A stretch of DNA of 64,000 nucleotides from Spirosoma rhododendri (GCF_012849055.1 NZ_CP051677.1:2432501-2496500), one strand, 5' to 3'. Positions 1-9,506 are shown, counted from the first letter of the stretch. Numbers and translations: made by a program. The notes: generated by a model from the letters alone, not told the origin.

Positions 1-3000
1 GCCGCACCGATGCCGATTCGCGGGCCGCTTGCAGGGCATTACCGCTTTTCAGGCGAAGTTCTTCAGCGTTGGTCACCAGCAGGACGGCGTTGGAAATCGA
101 TACCCCGACCGACATAATCATGCCCATGTACGATTGCAGGTTCAGCGTCGACCCCGTCAGCATCAGCAGGCTCAGCGATCCGACGAGCACGGCCGGAACT
201 GTACACAGCACAACGAGCGATACTTTGAACGACTGGAAGTTGGCCGCCAGCATCAGAAAAATAACGACGATGGCAACGATCAGGCCCGTTTGCAGGCTGT
301 TGAGCGTATCGATCAGTACTTCGCTCAGCCCCTGTAGCTTCACCGTCAGGCCGCGCGGCAGTTCGCCCAGCGAGTTGATGGCGTTCTGAACGTCGTGCGC
401 GGCCGTGCCCAGGTCAATGTCGTTGAGGTTGGCCGTAACCGACATCATCGGTACCGCGCCCAGGTTGTCGTTTTCGCCGTAGGTTGTGCCCTTCTGAATC
501 GTGGCTACGTCGCCCAGCACGGGCCGGTTGCTGTTGGGTGTCACCGGAATTTCGCCCAGGTCACTGACACTGCTCATCCGGTTTTCCGGCACCTGCACCT
601 GCACGCTGTAACTCTGCCCTGACTTGGGATCGATCCAGACGCTTTTTTCGGTGTAACGCGACGATGACGTCGACGCAATCAGCGAGCGCGAGATGGATGA
701 TACGTCGGTGCCCAGCTGTGCGGCCCGCGTCCGGTCGATGTTGACGTCGATAGTCGGGTATTTGGTCGATTGGCCGAGCTGCACATCGCGCAGGTACGGA
801 ATCTGCTGGAGTTTGGCGATGACCTTGTTGGCGTATTCTTCGTTCTGCTTTTTGTTCTTACCCACCAGCCGCACCTCAATCGGCGTAGGCGACCCCTGAC
901 TCAGAATCTTGTCGGTCAGTTCAATCGGCTCGAAGGACATCTTAACGTCGGGTAACGCCTTCGCCATCTTTGCCCGAAACTCGTCTTTCAGCTCATCCAG
1001 ATCAACATCGTAGTCTTCCTTCAGGCTGACCTGCAAAACGCCTTCCTGCGGCCCGGCCATAAACAGGTAGATCGGGCTGGTCGAAAACTGCGCGCCGTGC
1101 ATACCGACCATCGCCGATGTGATATCGATGTTTTCTTTGCCGACAATGCCGTTCAGCACGTCGAGCGCTTTTAACATTGTCGTTTCGGTTTTTTCCAGTC
1201 GGGTTCCGTCGGCCGAGCGTAACCGAACCTGAAACTGCCCGGCATTACCCTTCGGCAGCACGTCGCGCCCGATCAGCGAAACCAGCAGACCCGCCAGTGC
1301 CAGCGCACCCACCACGTACACCAGTACAATGGGTCGGCGGTAGGGAAGCGAGCGGTTGATCGATCGGACGAACCGCGCCCTGACACGCTCAAACAAACCG
1401 ATTTTACCGTCGCCATCGAAGTCTTTTTTGTGGGCCAGCTGTTGTTTCTGGGCCAGAATATCGTCGTCTGTGTTGCGCCCCGTCATGGTCTTGACAGTGC
1501 CGTTCTGGACGGAACCGTTCTGACCGTTAATGTGGCCATTGCCATTGATTGGTTTCCCGTTCAGGGTCGATACCGGCGCGTGATTAGTCGACGCGTGATC
1601 GTGCCCCTTCATCATCCAGTTGGCCAGCACCGGCACCAGCGTCTGCGCCATCACGTACGACGTAATCATCGAGAAGCCAATGGCCAGCGCCAGCGGCAGA
1701 AACAGCGCACCCGGAATGCCCGACATGGTAAAGGCGGGGGCAAACACGGCCAGAATACACAGCAGAATCAGCAGCTTCGAGAACGCGATTTCCTTACAGG
1801 CGTCCCAGATGGCGAGGGCTTTGGGCTTGCCCATGTCGAGGTGCTGGTGGATATTCTCAATCGTAACCGTCGATTCGTCGACCAGAATACCGATCGCCAG
1901 CGAGAGGCCCGACAGGGTCATGATGTTGATCGTCTGCCCGAACAGCGACAGAAACAGCACCCCCGAAATGATACAGGTCGGGATGGTGATAATCACGATC
2001 AGCGCACCCCGTACGTCGCCCAGAAACAGCAGTACCATCAGCCCCGTCAGCACAGCGCCGATGGCTCCTTCGGTCAGCAGACTTTCTACGGAGTTGATGA
2101 CGTACACCGACTGGTCGAAGGTATACGTCAGTTTGACGTCTTCCGGCAGCAGGGCCTGAAAGCGGGGGAGGGCGGCCTTGAGATTCTGCACCACCTCCCA
2201 GGTCGATGCGTCGGCCGATTTGGTGATGGGCAGGTAGACCGAGCGTTTTCCGTTGACGAGTACGTACCCCTGCGTAATGTCGGCCCCATCTTCAATCGTC
2301 GCGACGTCTTTCAACGCTAGATTCTGCACCCCGCCGGTGAAAAGCGGGATGTTGCCAAAATCCTCGATATTCCTGACCGTCGTATTGGCGGGCGTGAAGT
2401 AGTTGAAATCGCCCACGCGCACGTTGCCGGCGGGTGTCGCCTGGTTGTTGATCCGCAAGGCCGCTACCAGCTGATCGGGCGACAGATTGTGTGCCCGCAT
2501 CAGTTCCGGGTCGGCCCGAATCACAACCGTCCGGGAGTTACCGCCGAAGGGGGCCGGCGCCACCAGCCCCGGAATGGAGCTAAACCCCGCCCTGACGTAG
2601 ACGTTGGCCAGATCCTGCAATTCGTTGTTGGTACGCTTCGGGCTACTCAATACCAACTGCCCAACGGGTAGTGTGGAGGCATCGAAGCGCAAAATGAAAG
2701 GCGGTTGCGAACCGGGCGGAAAAATAGCCTGCGCCCTGATGGAGTACGACGACACCTCGGCAGCTGCCTGCGCCATATTCGTGCCTTCGTAGAACGTGAG
2801 CTTGATGAGGGTCAGCCCCTGAATATTCTTGGTTTCGATACTCTTCACCCCCGACACATACAGCAGCAGGTTGATGTACTGTTTGCCGAAAAACGACTCC
2901 ATCTGGTTCGGCGTGTACCCACCAAATGGCTGGGAAATGTAGATGACCGGCAGATTCAGGTTGGGGAAAATGTCGATCTTGATGTTCCTGACGGCGTTGA

Positions 3001-3076
3001 TACCGAAGAAAAACAAACTCGCTACCAGAACCAGAATTGTGATTGGCTTCCGTAGAGCCGAACGGATTAAATTCAT
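1..3076 (-). CDS. RND efflux transporter permease (3'-truncated by window edge)
   Basis: Inner-membrane permease of the resistance-nodulation-division superfamily, expected to work with a periplasmic adaptor and an outer-membrane channel in proton-driven export. About 1,025 codons are present; the reading frame is open from the ATG at 3076 to the window edge. Seen: an N-terminal membrane segment followed by a long periplasmic loop, a TM cluster containing LAIGILVDES, where the family usually has two adjacent Asp (here Asp-Glu), a second periplasmic loop and a second TM cluster ending in SVGVSISNAVLLVTNAEE. The central cytoplasmic loop carries an Asn/Gly-rich insert and an EF-hand-like loop (separate entry). 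The substrate cannot be inferred. No adaptor or OMF gene lies on the upstream (right) side. Confidence 0.93.
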   Translation of the reverse strand, partial: MNLIRSALRKPITILVLVASLFFFGINAVRNIKIDIFPNLNLPVIYISQPFGGYTPNQMESFFGKQYINLLLYVSGVKSIETKNIQGLTLIKLTFYEGTNMAQAAAEVSSYSIRAQAIFPPGSQPPFILRFDASTLPVGQLVLSSPKRTNNELQDLANVYVRAGFSSIPGLVAPAPFGGNSRTVVIRADPELMRAHNLSPDQLVAALRINNQATPAGNVRVGDFNYFTPANTTVRNIEDFGNIPLFTGGVQNLALKDVATIEDGADITQGYVLVNGKRSVYLPITKSADASTWEVVQNLKAALPRFQALLPEDVKLTYTFDQSVYVINSVESLLTEGAIGAVLTGLMVLLFLGDVRGALIVIITIPTCIISGVLFLSLFGQTINIMTLSGLSLAIGILVDESTVTIENIHQHLDMGKPKALAIWDACKEIAFSKLLILLCILAVFAPAFTMSGIPGALFLPLALAIGFSMITSYVMAQTLVPVLANWMMKGHDHASTNHAPVSTLNGKPINGNGHINGQNGSVQNGTVKTMTGRNTDDDILAQKQQLAHKKDFDGDGKIGLFERVRARFVRSINRSLPYRRPIVLVYVVGALALAGLLVSLIGRDVLPKGNAGQFQVRLRSADGTRLEKTETTMLKALDVLNGIVGKENIDITSAMVGMHGAQFSTSPIYLFMAGPQEGVLQVSLKEDYDVDLDELKDEFRAKMAKALPDVKMSFEPIELTDKILSQGSPTPIEVRLVGKNKKQNEEYANKVIAKLQQIPYLRDVQLGQSTKYPTIDVNIDRTRAAQLGTDVSSISRSLIASTSSSRYTEKSVWIDPKSGQSYSVQVQVPENRMSSVSDLGEIPVTPNSNRPVLGDVATIQKGTTYGENDNLGAVPMMSVTANLNDIDLGTAAHDVQNAINSLGELPRGLTVKLQGLSEVLIDTLNSLQTGLIVAIVVIFLMLAANFQSFKVSLVVLCTVPAVLVGSLSLLMLTGSTLNLQSYMGMIMSVGVSISNAVLLVTNAEELRLKSGNALQAARESASVR
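1388..1423 (-). other. EF-hand-type Ca2+-binding loop encoded inside the RND permease
   Basis: The 12 codons read DFDGDGKIGLFE, which fits the canonical EF-hand loop pattern D-x-D-x-D-G-x-I-x-x-x-E at every ligand position. It lies in the cytoplasmic linker between the two TM halves, just after an Asn/Gly-rich stretch encoded at about 1490-1560. Calcium binding is inferred from the motif alone. Confidence 0.6.
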
Positions 3077-3302
3077 AACGCAGTTAAGCGAATTACAGGC
3101 ACCTTCGAATCAACTGACCCGAACGGCTAATGGAAATCAGGCAAAACCCAACTTTTTAGTCAATACGTCATACACGAAGCATGTCGCTCCCAAAATTTAC
3201 AAATTTTAGACGTAAAGCGAGTTGACCTGCGCCACTAATCGGGCAGAATGACGGTCTGAATGACCGGTATACGTAGCTGAAACAGGGAGAGCTTGTCTGT
3301 AC

Positions 3303-3623
3303 TCACTTTACCAGTCGGTACTCGTAATAAGCGTTTGCTGGGTCGAGTGTAAGCCGCCCATTTTGAAAAAAAGTGACTGCCAATAACCCCGTCGATTCGT
3401 ACGCATTCGCCAACACCCAACCGAATATCCATGCCGGGGTTAGCGTAATCAGTTCGTCGGAACCAGTGTCAAGAAACAACGTGAGGTAGTAGGCCGAACC
3501 ATTCTGTACGACGACCATCGGACGACTGCCATCGAGCTGGTTCCTAACCGTGGAACGGGGGCGGGCAGTTAGCTGGCTCAACGTAAGCGTCCGGGCTGTG
3601 TAGTCGATAGCCGATTTATAGAC
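3303..3623 (-). pseudogene. Remnant of a retropepsin-like aspartyl protease
   Basis: The minus-strand frame has no ATG and begins right after a TGA at 3624-3626, so the 5' part is missing. It keeps the active-site motif FLDTGSDE and ends with a family-like tail (NGRLTLDPANAYYEYRLVK). The second conserved motif, DGVIGSHFF, appears only in the neighbouring frame. Adding one C to the CCCC run near 3437-3440 and removing one T from the 7-T run near 3365-3371 restores one continuous protein of the expected pattern, LTPGMDIRLGVGECVRIDGVIGSHFF followed by QNGRLTLD. So about 25 residues are currently read out of frame. Either two compensating indels or two sequencing errors explain this. The missing start argues for real decay. 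Confidence 0.5.
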
Positions 3624-3652
3624 TCATCGACGGCCAAGATAAGAGGAAAGTG

Positions 3653-4390
3653 CTACAGCCGATCCAGCCGCCCGCCGTCGACGCGAATTTCGGCGCCCTG
3701 TACGAATGCCGCGTCGTCGGAGGCCAGATAAGCGATCGTAGCGGCTACGTCTTCTGGTCGACCTACATCGGCCTTGTCGATTTTCTCAACGCCCCGCTTC
3801 ACGTTCGGATTATCCCAGAGCATAGGTGTGTCGATAGCGCCGGGCAGTACGGCGTTGATGCGGATACCTCTCGCCTTGCCTTCCAGTGCCGAGGAACGGG
3901 TCAGCGACAGTACGGCGGCTTTTGCCGCTGCATACGGGGCTACCAGTGGTTCGGTTTCAATGGCGTGGATGCTCGATACGTTGACGATGCAGCCGCCGGG
4001 CTTCATGGTCAGAAAGGCGTGTTTGGTGAAATAGAACGCGCCCATCAGGTCGACGTTCAGAATCCGCATCCAGTCGTCGCCGGTCAGTTCGTCAAGCGCC
4101 TTGAACTGCATCAGCCCCGCGTTGTTGACGATGACGTCGAGCCGACCGAATTTATCAAACGCCCCCTTTACCGTTGCCTCAACCTGCTGCTCGTTCGACA
4201 CGTCGCAGATGCTGGGCCACACATCGGGTGCTCCCGCTTTTTTGATGTCGGGTACCGCCTTCTTCAGCGCGTCGCCATCCAGGTCAGCCAGCACGATGCG
4301 GGCCCCTTCCGACGCAAATCGCCGGGCAATTGCCATACCAATACCCCCGGCCGCACCGGTAACGATAATGACTTTGTCTGTAAATCTCAT
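3653..4390 (-). CDS. SDR-family NAD(P)-dependent oxidoreductase
   Basis: A classical short-chain dehydrogenase/reductase of 245 residues, the usual family length. Seen: N-terminal cofactor motif TGAAGGIG at about residues 11-18, the acidic residue after beta-2 (LADLD) that favours NAD, the NNAG motif near residue 89, and a catalytic YAAAK with an upstream Ser (VSSIHA). It probably oxidises or reduces a sugar or secondary alcohol, but the substrate cannot be read from the sequence. The downstream neighbour is the protease remnant. A GH43 glycosidase starts divergently 142 bp upstream, so the two may share a control region. Confidence 0.9.
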   Translation of the reverse strand: MRFTDKVIIVTGAAGGIGMAIARRFASEGARIVLADLDGDALKKAVPDIKKAGAPDVWPSICDVSNEQQVEATVKGAFDKFGRLDVIVNNAGLMQFKALDELTGDDWMRILNVDLMGAFYFTKHAFLTMKPGGCIVNVSSIHAIETEPLVAPYAAAKAAVLSLTRSSALEGKARGIRINAVLPGAIDTPMLWDNPNVKRGVEKIDKADVGRPEDVAATIAYLASDDAAFVQGAEIRVDGGRLDRL

Positions 4391-4531
4391 GGGCTTATAC
4401 TAACCAGCGTTGATAAGGATCTATTTGGCGAAAACCCCACGGGTGGCAATTCGCTTATTATAATCGAAGTAAAATTGCCGAGGGGTAACTCGTGCCGCCC
4501 AGCCGCCTACCGTCGACGCTTCGTATCGCCC

Positions 4532-5491
4532 ATGAAACAGACTACCTACCAGAATCCGCTTTTGCCTACTGACTTCCCCGACCCGTCGGTCATCGCTGCG
4601 CAGACGGGCGGATACTACGCCTACGCTACCCACGACCGGTTTTCACCCACGATGTGCAGTATCCAGCTCAGTCATTCAACGGATCTGGTCAACTGGTCGG
4701 AGCCGGTCGGTGCGCTGGCTGAACCGCCTGTCTGGGGTAAAAACTGTCAGGAATTCTGGTGTCCGCAGGTCGTGTTCGTGGAGGGTGAGTACCGGCTCTA
4801 CTACGCGGCAAAGCCTGACAACGGTGCTGATATGCAGCTGGCACTTGCTACATCGAAAACACCCGATAACTTCATCGACGTTGGTAAGCCGCTGACAACG
4901 CAGTCGGGTGGGGGATACACGATGATCGACCCCCATTTTTTCGCCGATCCACAAACGGGGCGACACTACCTGTACTATGGTTCGGCCCACGAGCCAATCC
5001 GGGCGTATGAGCTGGCAAACGACGGGTTCACGTTCATCAGCGACCCCATAGACGTGCTGCCCGCGCGACCCGGTGTTAAATTCGAAACGTTGCGGGAAGG
5101 GGCGTTCGTCGTGTACAAGCCAGAAACGAAGCGGTATTTTATCTGGGTGTCGGGCGACAACACCTGGGCAAGCGGTGGGTACGCCGTCAGCGTGTACTGG
5201 TCTGACAACCCACTGACGAACTTTCAGCCTATTCCTGACCAGCATGTCATTTTGCAGCCGGGCGCGGCCTGGGACTCACCCGGTCAGAACTGCCTGGTTA
5301 CCGATGCCGAGGGGCAGGACTGGATTATCTATCACGCCGTCGACGCGAACGACCGGTTTATTCCTAGTACGGATCGGTTTCTCCGCAAGATGTGCATGGA
5401 CCGGGTGCAGTACACCGCTGATGGCTGGCCATTTATCGCCGGTAATCAGCCATCAGACCATCCCCGGCCCGGGCCGATTGTAGTGGCGTAA
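4532..5491 (+). CDS. Glycoside hydrolase family 43 protein
   Basis: A five-bladed beta-propeller glycosidase of 319 residues, likely acting on arabinose- or xylose-containing oligosaccharides. The three family carboxylates are visible: Asp17 in FPDPSV (general base), Asp133 in MIDPHFF (pKa modulator) and Glu189 in REGAFVV (general acid). The ATG at 4532 is chosen because the protein then begins about 16 residues before the first catalytic Asp, as usual. The frame is open much further upstream, but that part lies antisense to the SDR gene. No signal peptide is seen, so the enzyme is probably cytoplasmic and acts on imported oligosaccharides. Confidence 0.88.
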   Translation: MKQTTYQNPLLPTDFPDPSVIAAQTGGYYAYATHDRFSPTMCSIQLSHSTDLVNWSEPVGALAEPPVWGKNCQEFWCPQVVFVEGEYRLYYAAKPDNGADMQLALATSKTPDNFIDVGKPLTTQSGGGYTMIDPHFFADPQTGRHYLYYGSAHEPIRAYELANDGFTFISDPIDVLPARPGVKFETLREGAFVVYKPETKRYFIWVSGDNTWASGGYAVSVYWSDNPLTNFQPIPDQHVILQPGAAWDSPGQNCLVTDAEGQDWIIYHAVDANDRFIPSTDRFLRKMCMDRVQYTADGWPFIAGNQPSDHPRPGPIVVA

Positions 5492-5495
5492 CGTT

Positions 5496-6197
5496 CTATC
5501 TGAGATAGATGACTGGATCAAAAACAAGCAACTCTCCGTCGTCGGCTACCAGAACATTCCTGTGGTGAAGATCGCCGACGATAATACCAAAGTTGTCATT
5601 CCTGTAATCGTTACCGTGTAGCGCAACGAAGTCGAAAGGTGCCATGTAGGCAGCTACTTCTTCTGGCGTTGCTCCCCGAATACCTCGCAACGCTTTCTGA
5701 CTGACAACGGACATCAATATGCCATCGACATCCATTAGTCCTAAAAACATATAGGCTGTTTCCGGAAAAAGCCAGTTGTGTAGCAGTAGATTATGCAGAT
5801 AACTTAGCCAGGTCCCGTGGTAGTTGAGGTTATTACGTTTGTAGTACGTACCTAACTGCACATACACCTGATGCTCAGCACCACCTTCGCCACCCTGAGC
5901 CTGCCAGGCGTCGGTAAACGGTTCATCCGGAATAAGTAACTGACGCGACGTTGCCCATCGTCTGAGTAACTTTTCCTCTCCAATTTTCAACGCACGATCT
6001 AGTGCTATTTTTTCACTTTTATTGGCTGGGGCTGGTCCCTGAGCCGCTTTGCTTGCTCGATGCACTCCTGCAATGACATCAAGGGCTGCTCGGAGACTTT
6101 CTTGACCATTCGCTCGCTCTGCTGCCGGTGGTACTCGTTGAGGTACGTAGCGTTCTCGTTCATTCGATGGAGACTCGTTTTCACTACTAACGTCCAT
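5496..6197 (-). CDS. Polyvalent-protein-type kinase-fold protein
   Basis: A 233-residue protein resembling the kinase-like domain found in polyvalent proteins of phages and integrative elements. The C-terminal part contains GDLHHRNVLV followed by LLVFDP, matching the kinase catalytic-loop pattern (H-x-[ND]-x-x-x-x-N) and a metal-binding Asp. The N-terminal 60 residues are charged and probably flexible. The start at 6197 is preferred over an in-frame ATG at 6257 because the longer form would overlap thrA. The gene stands alone between GH43 (4 bp away, convergent) and thrA, with no phage or conjugation genes nearby. The target, if any, is unknown. The family assignment is from motif memory and needs a profile search. 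Confidence 0.6.
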   Translation of the reverse strand: MDVSSENESPSNERERYVPQRVPPAAERANGQESLRAALDVIAGVHRASKAAQGPAPANKSEKIALDRALKIGEEKLLRRWATSRQLLIPDEPFTDAWQAQGGEGGAEHQVYVQLGTYYKRNNLNYHGTWLSYLHNLLLHNWLFPETAYMFLGLMDVDGILMSVVSQKALRGIRGATPEEVAAYMAPFDFVALHGNDYRNDNFGIIVGDLHHRNVLVADDGELLVFDPVIYLR

Positions 6198-6213
6198 GTC
6201 TGGGCACAAGTTC

Positions 6214-8685
6214 TTACGCCAGATAGCTACCGATGCTGACGACGTCGGCGAAAACACCGGAGGCCGTTACTTCAGCACCCGCGCCGGGGCCTTTCACCAC
6301 GAGGGGGCGATCTTTGTAGCGTTCCGTCGTGAACGAAACAATGTTATCGGCACCGGTCAACTGGTAGAACGGATGTTCCGGACCGACAGACCGTAGCTCA
6401 ATTACCGCTTTGTCGTTCTCAAAACTGGCTACGAACCGCAGTTTTTCACCCTTCGCGTCGGCTGATGCCAGCAGGTTCTCGAAGTAGTCGTTGTTGCGCT
6501 CTAGCTCGTCGAAGAAAGCGGGTACCGTAGGCGCGTCGAGGCACGATTGGGGAAGTAGGTTGTTGATCGTAACATCCTGCGGTTCGAGCGGAAAGCCAGC
6601 TTCACGGGCCAGAATCAGGATTTTGCGGGCCACATCCTGACCGCTCAGATCGTCGCGCGGGTCGGGTTCGGTGTAGCCTTTGGTCTTGGCTTCGCGTACG
6701 ACATCGGCGAATGACGTACCCGCGCTGAATGTGTTGAAAATGAATGACAGCGTGCCCGACAGGATGGCTTCGATCTTCAGAAACTGATCGCCCGCTGTCA
6801 TCAGGCCCTGCACCGTGTTGATGATCGGCAACCCCGCGCCAACATTGGTTTCGTACAGAAACTTGACACCCCGGTTTAGGGCTGTGCGCTGTAACCGCCG
6901 GTACTCGGCATACGAACCCGAGTTGGCCACCTTATTCGGCGTTACAACCGAGATGTTGGCATCAAGCAGCGACTCATAAAACTGCACCACGTCTTTGTCT
7001 GACGTGCAGTCGATGAATACCGAGTTGGGCAGGTTATAGTCTTTGATTTTCTCGACAAAGGCGGGCAGCGACGTCGTGACACCTTCAGCAAGCTGGCGTT
7101 CTGACCAATCGTCGAGGTCGATGCCTTTGGGGTCGAGGAGCATTTTACGGGTATTGGTCATGCCCACCACGCACACTTTCAGCAGCTTCTCCGATTTCAG
7201 GTAATCGGCCTGCTTGGCGATCTGCTGCAATAGCGTCTTGCCGATCAGCCCCGTCCCGACCAGATACAGGTTCAGCACCCGCGCTTCCGACTGGAAGAAA
7301 ATGTTGTGCAGCGCGTTGAGGGCTTTCGACAGGTTGTTTTTGTTGATGACCACCGAGATGTTGATCTCCGACGATCCCTGCGCGACGGCCACGATGTTGA
7401 CCCCGTTTTTACCCAGCACCGAAAACAGCTTACCCGCAATACCCGACGATTTGCGCATACCTTCGCCCACCGTCGCGATCACCGACAGGTCGCGCTCGAT
7501 GGCGATGTTATCGATGTGGCCGTGGGCGATTTCGGTGGCAAATTCCGAGTCGAGAATGGCTTTGACGTTCTCGGCCCCGCGCGGGTCGAGCGCAAAACAG
7601 ATCGAGTGTTCCGACGATGCCTGCGAAATCAGGATTACGCTGATTTTGTGAGCGGCCAGTACGCCAAATAGCTTGGCCGACACCCCCGCAACACCAATCA
7701 TCCCCGAACCCTGCACGTTGACCAGGGCGATGTCGTCGATGCTTGAAATACCCGTGATAGTGTACTGCCGCCGTTCGGCCGTCCGGCTAACGAGCGTACC
7801 CTCGTGGGTGGGATTGAACGTGTTCAGCACCCGCACCGGGATGTTGCGCGCGAAAGCCGGTTGCAAACTGGGCGGGTAAATTACTTTGGCACCGAAGTGG
7901 CTGAGTTCCATCGCTTCGGCGTACGTAATGGTCGGGATGTTGAAGGCGTTGGTCACCTTGCGCGGATCGGCCGTCATCATCCCGTCGACGTCGGTCCAGA
8001 TGTCGATGACTTCGGCGTTAAGGGCCGCGCCCAGTATACTCGCCGTATAGTCTGACCCGCCCCGACCCAGTGTGGTCGTCTCGTTTTTGTCGGTTGAACC
8101 GATAAAGCCAGTGACCAGTTGCAGGGCGTCAGTTTTGGCGTAATGATCCTGAATCAGCTGGTTCGTCAGTGGGTAGTTTACATCGGCCTGCCCAAACTGA
8201 TCGTCGGTTTTAATCACCGTGCGAGCATCCAGAAACTGCGCCGAGATACCTCTGCTGCGGATACACTCGGTAATGACGGCGGTCGACAGGCGTTCGCCGA
8301 AACTGGTGATGAGGTCGAGCGTGCGGGGCGACAGTTCACGAATGAGCGAGACACCCCGTAGCAGATCTTCGAGTTCATTAATTACCCCACGCACCTGCGC
8401 GAACACTTTACTCTGCTCCTTAACCGGAATCAGGGCTTTAATGACGTTGAAATGGCGGTCCTCAATGCGCCGGACCAGTTCCATGTAGTCAGTGTCGCCG
8501 GTGGTGGCCATGCGTCCAATCTCGATAAGCTGGTTGGTTACCCCACCCATTGCCGAAAACACCACCGTAATCAGATCGCCCGGTTGCGACCCATCATCGC
8601 GCCGATAACTGTCGATAATCTGGATAACCTGCTTGATACTTTCTACGGACCCTACCGAAGTACCGCCAAACTTAAGAACCTGCAT
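6214..8685 (-). CDS. thrA: Bifunctional aspartate kinase / homoserine dehydrogenase
   Basis: Catalyses the first and third steps from aspartate to threonine and methionine. The 823 residues match ThrA length. The N-terminal aspartokinase domain starts with KFGGTSVG, followed by tandem ACT regulatory domains in the middle (ISSIDDIALVNVQGSGM and the later VATVGEGM region), then an NAD-binding VGTGLIGKTLL and the homoserine dehydrogenase catalytic domain. The start at 8685 places KFGGTSVG at residue 5; an upstream in-frame ATG lies within a repeat-containing leader and is not used. The ACT domains suggest feedback control by threonine, as in the family. No thrB or thrC is adjacent. Confidence 0.96.
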   Translation of the reverse strand: MQVLKFGGTSVGSVESIKQVIQIIDSYRRDDGSQPGDLITVVFSAMGGVTNQLIEIGRMATTGDTDYMELVRRIEDRHFNVIKALIPVKEQSKVFAQVRGVINELEDLLRGVSLIRELSPRTLDLITSFGERLSTAVITECIRSRGISAQFLDARTVIKTDDQFGQADVNYPLTNQLIQDHYAKTDALQLVTGFIGSTDKNETTTLGRGGSDYTASILGAALNAEVIDIWTDVDGMMTADPRKVTNAFNIPTITYAEAMELSHFGAKVIYPPSLQPAFARNIPVRVLNTFNPTHEGTLVSRTAERRQYTITGISSIDDIALVNVQGSGMIGVAGVSAKLFGVLAAHKISVILISQASSEHSICFALDPRGAENVKAILDSEFATEIAHGHIDNIAIERDLSVIATVGEGMRKSSGIAGKLFSVLGKNGVNIVAVAQGSSEINISVVINKNNLSKALNALHNIFFQSEARVLNLYLVGTGLIGKTLLQQIAKQADYLKSEKLLKVCVVGMTNTRKMLLDPKGIDLDDWSERQLAEGVTTSLPAFVEKIKDYNLPNSVFIDCTSDKDVVQFYESLLDANISVVTPNKVANSGSYAEYRRLQRTALNRGVKFLYETNVGAGLPIINTVQGLMTAGDQFLKIEAILSGTLSFIFNTFSAGTSFADVVREAKTKGYTEPDPRDDLSGQDVARKILILAREAGFPLEPQDVTINNLLPQSCLDAPTVPAFFDELERNNDYFENLLASADAKGEKLRFVASFENDKAVIELRSVGPEHPFYQLTGADNIVSFTTERYKDRPLVVKGPGAGAEVTASGVFADVVSIGSYLA

Positions 8686-8695
8686 CAGGGAAATA

Positions 8696-8728
8696 AAAAG
8701 CGAAAGAGTGAACGAGCGAAAGAGTGAC
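8696..8728 (+). repeat. Single arm of the octamer repeat family
   Basis: Four degenerate 8-mers in tandem, AAAAAGCG, AAAGAGTG, AACGAGCG and AAAGAGTG, lie immediately upstream of thrA. They have the same unit as the arms of the hairpin at 28714-28816. No complementary second arm is found nearby, so this looks like half of an element. Confidence 0.6.
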
Positions 8729-8941
8729 TGTTGCCGGTCACTTTTCACAAATTAATCAGGAAGACGTTGATGCGTGTAATCTGGAGGACAAAGATAAGGG
8801 TCTGTGCTGGTTTACCGTTTTTGGGGTTCAGTTTTCAATGACCCGTCGCTCGGTGGGTAACGGGCTGTTCTGGAGTAGACAGAAAAAATGGCCGGCGTGG
8901 GGCCGACCATTGCGAATTGCCGATCAGGAACCGTTCGTCGG

Positions 8942-9436
8942 TTAGTTCATCACTCCCCGTATTTCCGATTTGCTGACAATCAGGTACCCCGCGCCGATCG
9001 TCAGCGCGTCTTCCGCCAGGGCAACGTACGGATCCGGAATGTCCTGTTCGGTGGTCAGCCAATGGCGGAGGTAGTAGAATGCGTAGCTGCCAACAGCCGC
9101 ACCCAATGCACCGGCAACGGCACCGTAGGGCAACTCTTTCCCTTCTGCCTGACTCAGTGCTCCACCCGACAAGGCCCCCGATCCGATACGGCCCAGAATG
9201 CCAGGAAACTCAATGCGCGACGGAGCCTGCGGCAGTTTATCGCCAATCAATTCACCGACAGCCGCTACTTTAAACAGGGTAGCCGTGGTTGACGAATGGA
9301 GAAAACCAAGTTTACTGTCACCCATCGGGTTGACCGTAGCCGACGAAATTTTATTGCTAACGAGCGCGGGGGCAGTCATGGCGCGCATCCCGGCGATGAT
9401 GCCGATCTGAAACGCGTTGAAATAGGATTTGAGCAT
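8942..9436 (-). CDS. DUF4126 family membrane protein
   Basis: A 164-residue integral membrane protein resembling DUF4126, whose function is unknown. It has an N-terminal hydrophobic stretch (FQIGIIAGMRAMTAPAL, typical of the family), Gly/Ala-rich segments GALSGGALS and GAVAGALGAAVGSYAFYYL, and a C-terminal membrane segment. The ATG at 9436 is chosen because the longer frame adds a non-conserved leader. No operon partner is evident. The stretch between it and the thrA repeat (8729-8941) holds nothing recognisable. Confidence 0.8.
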   Translation of the reverse strand: MLKSYFNAFQIGIIAGMRAMTAPALVSNKISSATVNPMGDSKLGFLHSSTTATLFKVAAVGELIGDKLPQAPSRIEFPGILGRIGSGALSGGALSQAEGKELPYGAVAGALGAAVGSYAFYYLRHWLTTEQDIPDPYVALAEDALTIGAGYLIVSKSEIRGVMN

Positions 9437-9506
9437 GAGTATTGACCAGTTGAGTATGTAACCCAAACGGCTCATCCCCGGCATTGTTCAACCAATGAAT
9501 CAGGAA

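Noticed and set aside
1430..2320. A 296-codon plus-strand ORF
   Set aside because: It is antisense to the RND permease, has Arg/Gln-rich composition typical of shadow frames, and shows no family motif.
3650..4531. 5' extension of the GH43 ORF
   Set aside because: The extra 294 codons lie antisense to the SDR gene and carry no domain; GH43 starts normally at 4532.
6198..6257. Longer N-terminus of the polyvalent-type kinase
   Set aside because: Would overlap the 3' end of thrA and adds no conserved residues.
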